Shown: positions 34,418 through 42,022 of the stretch, one piece after another
How the letters are laid out: each line of letters starts with the position of its first letter
Numbering within the stretch: position 1 is the stretch's first letter
Source: Comamonadaceae bacterium UBA4962
GTDB taxonomy: Bacteria; Pseudomonadota; Gammaproteobacteria; Burkholderiales; Burkholderiaceae_C
Assembly (NCBI GenBank): GCA_002397315.1
Contig: DHAE01000023.1
Location: forward strand, 244,495-308,494
Reading direction: 5' to 3'
Length of the DNA stretch: 64,000 nucleotides
Position numbers and translations under genes: made by a program
Notes under the pieces: model-generated
Told to the model about the DNA's origin: nothing
What the model saw: only the letters and a program-made list of their open reading frames with translations
Databases searched by the model: none

Positions 34418-35335
34418 TTACTCTACCGTGAGCGCACGCAGCCGGTCGACCTCGGCGCGCAGGGCTTCGTTCTCTGCCGTGAGCGCGGCCACCTGGCGGC
34501 GCAGGGCCTCGACGTCGTCCGGGGCGGCGGCGGCGTCCATCGGATCATTCCCCGCTGCGGAAACTTCGCTTTCCGCGTCCTTGCGTGGCGTGTCCGCCCG
34601 GGGCTTCTTGCGGGCGTCGCGCGCGCGCTTCGCGGCCTGCCGCAGCTCGTCCTTGCCGGCCAGGGCGGCGGCGCGCTGTTCCTCTTCGGGCAGGGTGGCC
34701 ACCACCGCCGCGGTGCTGATGGAGACCGTGCCGGAGCGCACCGCCGCCACGAGTTCGGGCGCCGCCTGCTTCTGGATCTTCTCGATCATCACCACCTGGC
34801 TGCTGCTCAGCCGTGCCGCGCGCGCGATGGCCTCGCGGCTGCGCAGCGGTTCGGCCTGCGGCACCGCGGCCGCTGCGCCGGACTGCGCAGGCGCGGATGC
34901 GGCATCCGACGGGCCGTCCCATGGGGCGTCGCCCGTTTCGGCCCCGCCCGTCGCCGCCGCGCCCGTGTCCGCAGCCGCCTGCGCCTCGGCGGGGGCGCCG
35001 GCCGATGCGGCGCGCTGCGCCAGGATCTCGCGCTTTCGCAGGGCCAGCACGCCGCGCTGGAAATCCGAGACGCTGCGGCGCCCCAGGTGCTGGTCGATCA
35101 TCCACAGATGCACGTCTTCCATGGAGCGGAAATGCGGATGCTGCACGGTGTTGAACGGCAGGCCGTGCTTCTGGCAGATGCCATAGCGGTTGTGCCCGTC
35201 GATGAGGATGTCGCCCCAGAGCACGAGGGCGTCGCGGCAGCCCTCGGCCAGCAGGCTGCGCTCCAGCGCCGCGTGTTCCTCGGGCGTGAGCGGATCGATA
35301 TAGGCCTTGAGTTCTTCGTTGACGATGATGGACAT
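34418..35335 (-). CDS. Orphan ParB/Sulfiredoxin-fold protein with coiled-coil tail
   Basis: This 305-residue protein has a ParB-N-like domain at its start (about 1-75: Leu-Val-Leu-Trp-Gly-Asp-Ile-Leu-Ile-Asp-Gly-His-Asn-Arg-Tyr). A helical region resembling the ParB helix-turn-helix follows (about 165-225: Ile-Ala-Arg-Ala-Ala-Arg-Leu-Ser-Ser-Ser-Gln-Val). The tail is basic and ends in a leucine-zipper-like coiled coil (about 275-303). An Ala/Gly-rich insert sits between about 115 and 160. There is no parA beside it, so chromosome partition is unlikely; plasmid-like regulator or nucleoid-associated roles remain open. ATG 35335 begins Met-Ser-Ile-Ile-Val-Asn. Confidence 0.75.
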   Translation of the reverse strand: MSIIVNEELKAYIDPLTPEEHAALERSLLAEGCRDALVLWGDILIDGHNRYGICQKHGLPFNTVQHPHFRSMEDVHLWMIDQHLGRRSVSDFQRGVLALRKREILAQRAASAGAPAEAQAAADTGAAATGGAETGDAPWDGPSDAASAPAQSGAAAAVPQAEPLRSREAIARAARLSSSQVVMIEKIQKQAAPELVAAVRSGTVSISTAAVVATLPEEEQRAAALAGKDELRQAAKRARDARKKPRADTPRKDAESEVSAAGNDPMDAAAAPDDVEALRRQVAALTAENEALRAEVDRLRALTVE

Positions 35336-35490
35336 GGGTGGGGAAGGGGAATTCGGTGCGCGGGCCGCCGGATGCTGCGGAATCCGCGAAAGGGGCGGCA
35401 TTTTAGGAGAGTGGCGCGGCACGTGCCTGCCGCCGTGGAATCTCCCCGCGCCATGGGCACGCAGCCCGGCAGTTGCCACGACAATGCGCC

Positions 35491-37188
35491 ATGTCTTCCA
35501 TCCCCCTGCCCTCCAGACGCACGCCAAGCCTGCGCGGACGGCTCACGCTGTGGTTCGGCGCCCTCACGCTCGCGAGCGTGCTGGGCGTGGGCCTGTACCT
35601 CGGACGCATCGCCACGCAGGACCTGGCACGCTTCGCTGGCGAAATCCTGCACACCACCGCGCGCTCCGCCACCGACCTGCTCGCCTCCAACCTGCGCGAG
35701 CGCGCCCTCGAGATCGACCTGCTGCGCCAGTCGCCCCTGTTCACCACGGGCGTTCTGGACGGCGACACCATGCGCAGCGCGCTCGACCTGCGCAAGGACA
35801 CGCACATCGAATACGCGTGGATCGGCGTGGCCAGCCCCGAAGGGCAGGTGCTGGAGGCCACGGGCGGGATGCTCGTGGGAGAAAAGGTGGACCAGCGCGA
35901 ATGGTTCCGCGAGGCCCGCAAGCGCCTGTTCGTGGGCGACGTGCACGATGCCGTGCTGCTGGCCAAGCGCATTCCGAACAAGCACCTGGACCAGCCGCTG
36001 CGTTTCATCGATTTCGCGGCGCCCATCCTGGATTCCGAAGGCCGGCTGCGCGGCGTGCTCGGTGCGCATGCGCACTGGTACTGGGTGACGGAAACGGTGG
36101 AAGCCGTGGCCGTGGACCGCACCACCGGGGCCGGCACCGAAGTGCTCATCGCCGACCGCTCGGGCAACGTGCTCTATCCGTTCCGCCTCGCAGGGCAGAC
36201 CCGGCTGCCGGACGGCGCAGCCAGCGAAGCCCGCTACCAGCGGCTGCAGTGGGCCGACGGCACGCAGTACCTGAGCAGCATCGTGCCGCTGTCGGCGGTG
36301 GCGGGCGCGGACCTCGGCTGGCGCATCGTCGTGCGCCAGCCGCTGGAGGAGGCGCTCGCGCCGGTGCGCGCGATGCGGCGGCAGCTCGCCCTGCTGGGCC
36401 TGGCCGCCACGCTGCTGTGCGGCCTTTTCGCCTACCGCCTGGCGGCGCGGTTCAGCCGCCCGCTGGAGCTGCTGGCGCAGGCCGCGCGCACCATCGAGCG
36501 CCGCGACGGCGAGCCGCGCTACCCGGAGGGCAACACGCTCGAGGTGGCCCAGTTGAACCGCTCCTTCCAGTCGATGACGGCATCGCTGCTGGAGCGCGAG
36601 CGGGAGCTGTCGCGCCTCAACGCCTCTCTGGAGAACCAGGTCGAGGAGCGCACCCAGGCCCTGCACCGCGCCAACCGGGAGCTGGAGAGCCTCGCGGTGC
36701 GCGATCCGCTCACCGGCCTCTACAACCGGCGGCGTTTCGACGAGAAGCTCCAGGAATACACCGCCACGTGCCGGCAATCCGGCCGGCGCTTCGCCCTGAT
36801 GATCATCGACGCGGACCACTTCAAGCGCGTCAACGACACCTACGGCCACCAGACGGGCGATGCCGTGCTGCGCCACCTGGCGGGCCTGATCGCGGGCTGC
36901 GTGCGCTCCACCGATTTCGTCGCCCGGTTCGGCGGAGAGGAGTTCGTCGTATTGCTGCCCGAGCCCAGCGACCGCGAAGAAGGCCGGCTGGTCGCCGAGA
37001 AAGTCCGCCTCGCGGTGGGCCATGCGCCCTTCCCGGGCGTGGGGCACCTCACGGTGAGCGTCGGCCTGGCCTTCTGCCACGGCGGGGGCGAAGCGCTGGC
37101 CACCATCCTGGAACGGGCCGACCGCGCGCTCTACCAGGCCAAGCAGGAAGGCCGCGACCGGGTCTGCGTCGCGCCGGCCACGGTCTGA
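35491..37188 (+). CDS. Membrane diguanylate cyclase with periplasmic sensor domain
   Basis: This 565-residue protein makes cyclic-di-GMP. TM1 is at about 20-42, followed by a Cache-like periplasmic domain (about 45-290), TM2 at about 295-315, a HAMP-like linker with a Glu/Arg coiled coil (about 315-395), and a C-terminal GGDEF domain. The active motif reads Gly481-Gly-Glu-Glu-Phe485, and the inhibitory I-site Arg472-Ser-Thr-Asp475 lies five residues before it, so product feedback is expected. No EAL domain. ATG 35491 was preferred; 35473 adds six residues. It is divergent from the ParB-like gene. The sensed ligand is unknown. Confidence 0.94.
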   Translation: MSSIPLPSRRTPSLRGRLTLWFGALTLASVLGVGLYLGRIATQDLARFAGEILHTTARSATDLLASNLRERALEIDLLRQSPLFTTGVLDGDTMRSALDLRKDTHIEYAWIGVASPEGQVLEATGGMLVGEKVDQREWFREARKRLFVGDVHDAVLLAKRIPNKHLDQPLRFIDFAAPILDSEGRLRGVLGAHAHWYWVTETVEAVAVDRTTGAGTEVLIADRSGNVLYPFRLAGQTRLPDGAASEARYQRLQWADGTQYLSSIVPLSAVAGADLGWRIVVRQPLEEALAPVRAMRRQLALLGLAATLLCGLFAYRLAARFSRPLELLAQAARTIERRDGEPRYPEGNTLEVAQLNRSFQSMTASLLERERELSRLNASLENQVEERTQALHRANRELESLAVRDPLTGLYNRRRFDEKLQEYTATCRQSGRRFALMIIDADHFKRVNDTYGHQTGDAVLRHLAGLIAGCVRSTDFVARFGGEEFVVLLPEPSDREEGRLVAEKVRLAVGHAPFPGVGHLTVSVGLAFCHGGGEALATILERADRALYQAKQEGRDRVCVAPATV

Positions 37189-37352
37189 CCCGCCCGGCCC
37201 CGCCAGGGCTTCGGCAGGGCACGCTTCCGGATGACACCGGCGGTAAGCGGCGTCCCACGCGCCGCGGCGGGCCCGGGCCCGAGCATAGGGGCACGTACCG
37301 GAGCGCCATCGTGGCGCCCGGTGCACGGCCCTGCAACGATCGGATCGCCGCC

Positions 37353-39239
37353 ATGCCCTCCTCCACTTCCCAGGCCGCCCCCAAGCGGCCTCCCAGCCAG
37401 GCCCGCATCCAGGCGGCCCTGAAGCAATCCTTCGGGCTGCGCGCCCTCCGCGCGGGCCAGCGCGACGTGATCGACCGCGTGCTGCGCGGCGAGAACACGC
37501 TGGCCATCATGCCGACGGGCGCCGGCAAGTCGCTGTGCTACCAGTTGCCCGCGCTGCTGCTCGCAGGCCGCACGGTGGTGGTGTCGCCGCTGATCGCGCT
37601 CATGCGCGACCAGTGCGACGCGCTGCGCGAACGCGGCGTGCCGGCCGTGCAATTGCACAGCGCGCTGGACGCCGAGGAAACCCGCGCCGCCGAAGCGGCC
37701 GTGGCCGACGGCAGCGCGCGCATCGTGCTCACCACGCCCGAACGGCTGGCGGACGCGGGCTTCCAGGCACTGCTCGAAGCCGGCGGCCCTGTGGACCTGC
37801 TGGCCGTGGACGAGGCGCACTGCATTTCGCAATGGGGCCATGATTTCCGCCCCGCCTTCCTCGACATCGCCCAGGCCCTGCCTCGCCTGGGCCGCCCGAC
37901 GGTGCTGGCGCTCACCGCCACCGCCGCCGGCCCCGTGGCGCAGGACATCCGCCGGCAGCTGGGCATTCCGGCCGCGGGTGTGGTGGACACCGGCACCTAC
38001 CGCCCCAACCTGCATTACCGCGCCGAGCAGCTCGCCGACGAAAAGGAAAAGCGCGACCGCCTGCTGCGCACCGTGAAGGAATCCTCCGGCTCCGGCATCG
38101 TCTACACCGCCACGGTGAAGGCCGCGGAGGAAGTGCATGCGCTGCTGGCCGGCGCCGGCGAATCCGCGGGCATCTACCATGGCCGCATGCCGGCCGCCGA
38201 ACGCGGCGAGGCGCAGGACCGCTTCATGGCCGGCGATCTCCGCGTGATGGTGGCCACGAACGCCTTCGGCCTGGGCATCGACAAGCAGGACGTGCGCTTC
38301 GTGATCCACTACCAGATGCCCGGCGGACTGGATGCGTACTACCAGGAGTCCGGCCGCGCCGGACGCGACGGCCAGCCGGCGCAGTGCACCCTGCTCTTCC
38401 TGCGCAAGGACAAGGCGGTGCAGCAGTTCTTCCTCGCCGGCCGCTATCCCACGCCCGACGATCTCGACGCGCTGTATGGCGCGCTGCAGTCGCCGCCGCC
38501 CGGCGCGCACGAGGGCTGGACGCTCGATCTGCTGCAGCAGGCGCTCGACCGACCGCGCTCCAAGCTGCAGGTCGCGCTCGGCCTGCTGCGCCGCCGCCGC
38601 ATCGTCACCCAGAAGGCCGACGGCCGCCTTGCGCTGCGCCGCGCGGACATCGACAGCGAATCCCTCATCGCCCTGCTCGAAGACTATGCGCAAAAGCGCA
38701 CGCAGGACCAGGACGGGCTCGAGCGCATGGTGTTCTACGCGCAGACCGGCGGCTGCCGCTGGGAGGTGCTGCTCGACTACTTCGGCCATGCGCGCGACAC
38801 GCAGCGCTGCGGTACCTGCGACAACTGCCGGCGCATCGCCGCGCTCGATGCGCAGCAGGCGATCGCGAACGCGGCCGCATCGTCCGCGGCCGTGCCGCCC
38901 ACGCTCACGCCGGCCGCACTGGCCACGGCCCGCAAGAAGCCATCGGACGTATCGCCCATCGTTGTGCCGGCGCCGGAAACGGCCGTGGCCGACGCGAAGG
39001 CCGCCGCGCCTGCCCGGCCGGTGTTCGAACTCGGCATGCCGGTGCGCGTGAAGCGCTACGGCGAGGGCACCGTGCGCGCGATTGCTTCGGAATCGATCAC
39101 CGTGGCGTTCTCGGACGGCAGCGAACGCTGCTTCCACCCCGAGTACGTACGCAAGGCGCGCCGGCGGCGTGCGGCGGCCAACGACGCCACGGTGGCCACG
39201 GCGGATGCGGAGCCGGCCCTGGCACTGCGCAGCGCCTGA
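37353..39239 (+). CDS. recQ: RecQ-family ATP-dependent DNA helicase
   Basis: This 628-residue superfamily 2 helicase has Walker A Met-Pro-Thr-Gly-Ala-Gly-Lys59-Ser, the DEAH box Asp153-Glu-Ala-His156, the RecQ aromatic loop (Ser-Gln-Trp-Gly-His-Asp-Phe-Arg), helicase C motifs (Ala-Thr-Asn-Ala-Phe-Gly-Leu-Gly-Ile-Asp-Lys; Gln-Glu-Ser-Gly-Arg-Ala-Gly-Arg-Asp), and zinc-binding Cys residues (Cys-Gly-Thr-Cys-Asp-Asn-Cys). No HRDC domain is evident. Instead the last 60 residues form a small beta domain (Val-Lys-Arg-Tyr-Gly-Glu-Gly-Thr-Val) like those in some RecG/UvrD-type tails. This matches the shorter RecQ-like class in Burkholderiales. Ends at a strong terminator. Confidence 0.92.
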   Translation: MPSSTSQAAPKRPPSQARIQAALKQSFGLRALRAGQRDVIDRVLRGENTLAIMPTGAGKSLCYQLPALLLAGRTVVVSPLIALMRDQCDALRERGVPAVQLHSALDAEETRAAEAAVADGSARIVLTTPERLADAGFQALLEAGGPVDLLAVDEAHCISQWGHDFRPAFLDIAQALPRLGRPTVLALTATAAGPVAQDIRRQLGIPAAGVVDTGTYRPNLHYRAEQLADEKEKRDRLLRTVKESSGSGIVYTATVKAAEEVHALLAGAGESAGIYHGRMPAAERGEAQDRFMAGDLRVMVATNAFGLGIDKQDVRFVIHYQMPGGLDAYYQESGRAGRDGQPAQCTLLFLRKDKAVQQFFLAGRYPTPDDLDALYGALQSPPPGAHEGWTLDLLQQALDRPRSKLQVALGLLRRRRIVTQKADGRLALRRADIDSESLIALLEDYAQKRTQDQDGLERMVFYAQTGGCRWEVLLDYFGHARDTQRCGTCDNCRRIAALDAQQAIANAAASSAAVPPTLTPAALATARKKPSDVSPIVVPAPETAVADAKAAAPARPVFELGMPVRVKRYGEGTVRAIASESITVAFSDGSERCFHPEYVRKARRRRAAANDATVATADAEPALALRSA

Positions 39240-39256
39240 ACGGCAGATACCCATGA

Positions 39257-39288
39257 AAAAGCCGCCACGCGAAAGCGTGGCGGCTTTT
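39257..39288. terminator. Bidirectional Rho-independent terminator
   Basis: A 14-bp perfect stem (AAAAGCCGCCACGC with GCGTGGCGGCTTTT) closes around a GAAA loop. A-runs and T-runs on the two sides make it usable on both strands. It separates recQ (plus) from the haem-oxygenase-like gene (minus), whose stop is at 39340. Confidence 0.95.
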
Positions 39289-39339
39289 CTACTGAGGTTC
39301 CGATGCCAGCCCGGCGGGGCCGGGCCGGGCCCTTCGGGA

Positions 39340-40815
39340 TCAGGGATGCGATGCCACGAAGCGGCGGGTGGCGTAGAGTCCCACCGGCGTCCAATGCTCC
39401 GAAGGCGACATGGCCGTGACCAGCGCATCGAACTGCGCGTCTGGGTCTAGCGTGGCGAGCCGCTCCTTGAAGGCGGCCAGATCCGGATCGAGCACGTCCG
39501 CCGATCCTGCCACGCCCGCATCGCTCTTGCGCGCGCGCTGCAGCGCACGGAAGGTGGGGCGGCGCCGCGTCTCGTTGGCGGAGGCGGGTTCGAAGTACGC
39601 CTGGCCATCGGCACTGGCCTCCTCGCCGCGGATCCAGTCGTGGATCACCTGCAGCTCGTAGGGCGAGAACACGCCGAACATTTCCGAGCGCGGTCCCTGC
39701 AGCAGGCCCCAGAAGCGGCTTTCCGCCACTGGACGGCCGGGCTTGATCCAGTTCGCCTGCACCAGCGCTTCCAGGAATGCGTCCATGCCTTCGGGCGCAG
39801 AAAGCCAGTCGTTCACGCTGCGGCCGGCCACCTTGCAGTAGTCCGAATGCATGCCCTGGCCGGCACCGCATTTGGCCTGGAAGATGCGCACCACTTCGGC
39901 GCGGATATCGAAGTCCGCGATGACGCGGGTGGTGCCGAGGCCCGCATCGCCCAGGCGGGCGCCCTGGCGTACGCGCTGCCAGAAGGCTTCGGGGTCGCCA
40001 TGGCGGGGCAGCAGCGCGAGCACGGCATCGCATGCCTGGCGGGCATGGCCCGTATCGGCGTTGTCCACCGTGACGTGCAGTTGGAAGTAGTACGGATCGA
40101 TGCCCAGTTCGTTGAGCTCGTACGAGGTGATCAGCAGGTGCAGCGGCAACTGCTCGTAGCCCAGATTGAAGCCGATGACTTCGGGCAGGAACTCTTCCGC
40201 GTTCCAGGCGAGTGCGAGTTGCACCGCGCCCTGTTCGTAGAGTGCATCCGGCAGCGCCGGTCCCTGCGACAGGCCGTAGCGCGACAGCAGCTGGCGGTAG
40301 AGCAGCACGTGGTTCTTGTCGGGTGCGCCGTCGCCGAGTTCTTCCAGGTAGGTGCGCACCAGTTCTTCCATGCGCGGGTTGCGCGCGTGGCGCAGCACGC
40401 CATAGAGCCAGCTGCCGTCCACGAGCTTGGTCGGCGCCACGGCCCGCAGGAAATGCAGGGCGTGGGCACGGTTGCGGAAGTACCTGCGGCCTTCGCCCGC
40501 CCGCCGCGCGGCCAGGTATTCGCCGTACTGGGCGGACACGGCAGCGTGGCTCGCGGCCATCCAGTCGTGCAGGTCTTCGGGGCGCTCCGGCAGCGTGGCC
40601 GCCGGCAGGTCGGCACGGGCCTGCGTTTCGCGCAATAGCGCGGCACCCTGGCGCCGCGCCTCGGCCGTGGGGGCCGTCTGGTGCAGCGCGGTGTGCAGGG
40701 ACTGGTAGCGCCCTTCCGGTGCGCGCACGGGCGCGTGCGCGGGCGTTCGTCGGGACACTGGACGTTCGTCCGCGGCGGTATCGGAAGTGGGAGCGATCAG
40801 CGTGGAAGTTCTCAT
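39340..40815 (-). CDS. Large haem-oxygenase-like (iron-containing redox) protein
   Basis: This 491-residue protein resembles the iron-containing redox enzyme family, haem-oxygenase-fold proteins that often hold a di-iron site. Visible: an all-helical composition, Tyr-Leu-Glu-Glu-Leu-Gly-Asp-Gly, Glu-Glu-Phe-Leu-Pro-Glu-Val-Ile-Gly-Phe-Asn-Leu-Gly-Tyr-Glu, a Tyr-Phe-Gln-Leu-His-Val-Thr-Val-Asp-Asn-Ala-Asp-Thr-Gly-His metal-ligand-like block, and two further helical domains. It is longer than typical 220-350 residue members, with about 130 N-terminal and 150 C-terminal extra residues. The ATG at 40815 was chosen; an open frame extends to 40872. A 7-bp inverted repeat lies 26 bp upstream. Function unknown. 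Confidence 0.72.
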   Translation of the reverse strand: MRTSTLIAPTSDTAADERPVSRRTPAHAPVRAPEGRYQSLHTALHQTAPTAEARRQGAALLRETQARADLPAATLPERPEDLHDWMAASHAAVSAQYGEYLAARRAGEGRRYFRNRAHALHFLRAVAPTKLVDGSWLYGVLRHARNPRMEELVRTYLEELGDGAPDKNHVLLYRQLLSRYGLSQGPALPDALYEQGAVQLALAWNAEEFLPEVIGFNLGYEQLPLHLLITSYELNELGIDPYYFQLHVTVDNADTGHARQACDAVLALLPRHGDPEAFWQRVRQGARLGDAGLGTTRVIADFDIRAEVVRIFQAKCGAGQGMHSDYCKVAGRSVNDWLSAPEGMDAFLEALVQANWIKPGRPVAESRFWGLLQGPRSEMFGVFSPYELQVIHDWIRGEEASADGQAYFEPASANETRRRPTFRALQRARKSDAGVAGSADVLDPDLAAFKERLATLDPDAQFDALVTAMSPSEHWTPVGLYATRRFVASHP

Positions 40816-40840
40816 GATGGGGTACCGGTGGCGTATGGCT

Positions 40841-40859
40841 CCATGGTTCCCCACCATGG
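40841..40859. promoter_or_regulatory. Inverted repeat upstream of the haem-oxygenase-like gene
   Basis: CCATGGT and ACCATGG form a perfect 7-bp inverted repeat around TCCCC, 26 bp before the ATG at 40815 on the minus strand. Position suits an operator or an mRNA structure; no regulator gene adjoins. Confidence 0.4.
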
Positions 40860-40939
40860 GGCTGCACTCCATCGGTGCGCGGCCCCCCTGCCGGTCGGCC
40901 CCCTCCTACGGCTCCATCGGCGCAGGCGCCGTGCCCGCG

Positions 40940-42022
40940 TCAGGCAGCCGCAGCACCTCCGTGGGGCGTCCAGCCGCAGGCCGCACCAGGAGCGGCACCC
41001 CCGTGGATGAGCGCGGATTCGGTCATGCGGGACGCCGCCGGCAGCGCCACGCCGTTCTTCGCGGCCAGCACTTCGGCCAGCACGCTCACGGCGATCTCCG
41101 GCGGCGTGCGGCTGCCGATCGCGAGCCCGATCGGCCCGCGCAGGCGCGCGAGCGCGTCCTCGCCGATGTCGAAATGCTCGCGCAGCCGCTGCCGCCGCGC
41201 TGCCGTGGTGGCGGCCGAACCGATGGCCCCCACGTAGAAAGCGTCGCCCTGCAGGGCTTCCAGCAGCGCGAGATCGTCCAGTTTCGGGTCGTGGGTGAGC
41301 GCGATGACGCAGGTGCGCGCATCCATGCCCATCGCCAGCACGGCGTCGTCGGGCATGCCGTCCACGAGTTCCGCGCCGGGCAGGTTCCAGCCCTGCCGGT
41401 GCTCTTCGCGCGGGTCGCACACCGCCACCGCGAAGCCGCAGGGCATCGCCATCGAGGCCAGGCATTCGGTGAGTGCGCCCGCGCCGATCAGCAGCATGCG
41501 GTGCGAGGGCCCGAGGCGCTGCGCCAGCGTGTCGCCGTGGTCCAGCAGCGTGAGCGCGCCCTGCACGGGCGCGGCGAGGGCTTCGGTGGAGAGCGTCACC
41601 GCGCCGTCCGCGCAGCGCAGATGCCGCCACACCACGCGGCGCTCCTGCAGCCACTGCACGAGGCGCTGCAGCCAAAGCGGCTCGGGGTCGTATTCGAGCA
41701 GCAGTTCCAGCGTGCCGCCGCACGGCAGGCCGAAGCGGTGCGCCTCGTCGGCGGTGAGCCCGTAGCGCACGCGCTCCGGCGCACGCCCGCCCCACTGCGC
41801 GGCGCCGGCCAGGCAGCGCCGCAGCAGGTCGTCCTCGATGCAGCCGCCGGAGACCGAGCCTTCGATCAGGCCGTCGTCCCGCAGCGCCATCCAGGAGCCC
41901 ACGGGCCGCGGCGACGAGCCCCAGGTGCGCAGCACGGTCGCGAGCACCGCGTGGCGGCCGGCGGTGCGCCAGCCGTGCAGGGCGCGGGCCACGCGCAGTT
42001 CGGGTGCGGATTCGTGCGTCAC
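40940..42022 (-). CDS. XdhC-family molybdenum enzyme maturation factor
   Basis: This 360-residue XdhC/CoxI family protein helps sulfurate and insert molybdopterin cofactor into xanthine-dehydrogenase-family enzymes, as PaoD does for PaoABC in E. coli. N-terminal XdhC motif: Ala-Thr-Val-Leu-Arg-Thr-Trp-Gly-Ser-Ser-Pro-Arg-Pro-Val-Gly, then Gly-Ser-Val-Ser-Gly-Gly-Cys-Ile-Glu. The C-terminal Rossmann domain has Leu-Leu-Ile-Gly-Ala-Gly and Val-Cys-Asp-Pro-Arg-Glu. The start is GTG at 42022, overlapping the TGA of the molybdenum subunit. Last gene of the four-gene operon. Confidence 0.93.
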   Translation of the reverse strand: MTHESAPELRVARALHGWRTAGRHAVLATVLRTWGSSPRPVGSWMALRDDGLIEGSVSGGCIEDDLLRRCLAGAAQWGGRAPERVRYGLTADEAHRFGLPCGGTLELLLEYDPEPLWLQRLVQWLQERRVVWRHLRCADGAVTLSTEALAAPVQGALTLLDHGDTLAQRLGPSHRMLLIGAGALTECLASMAMPCGFAVAVCDPREEHRQGWNLPGAELVDGMPDDAVLAMGMDARTCVIALTHDPKLDDLALLEALQGDAFYVGAIGSAATTAARRQRLREHFDIGEDALARLRGPIGLAIGSRTPPEIAVSVLAEVLAAKNGVALPAASRMTESALIHGGAAPGAACGWTPHGGAAAA

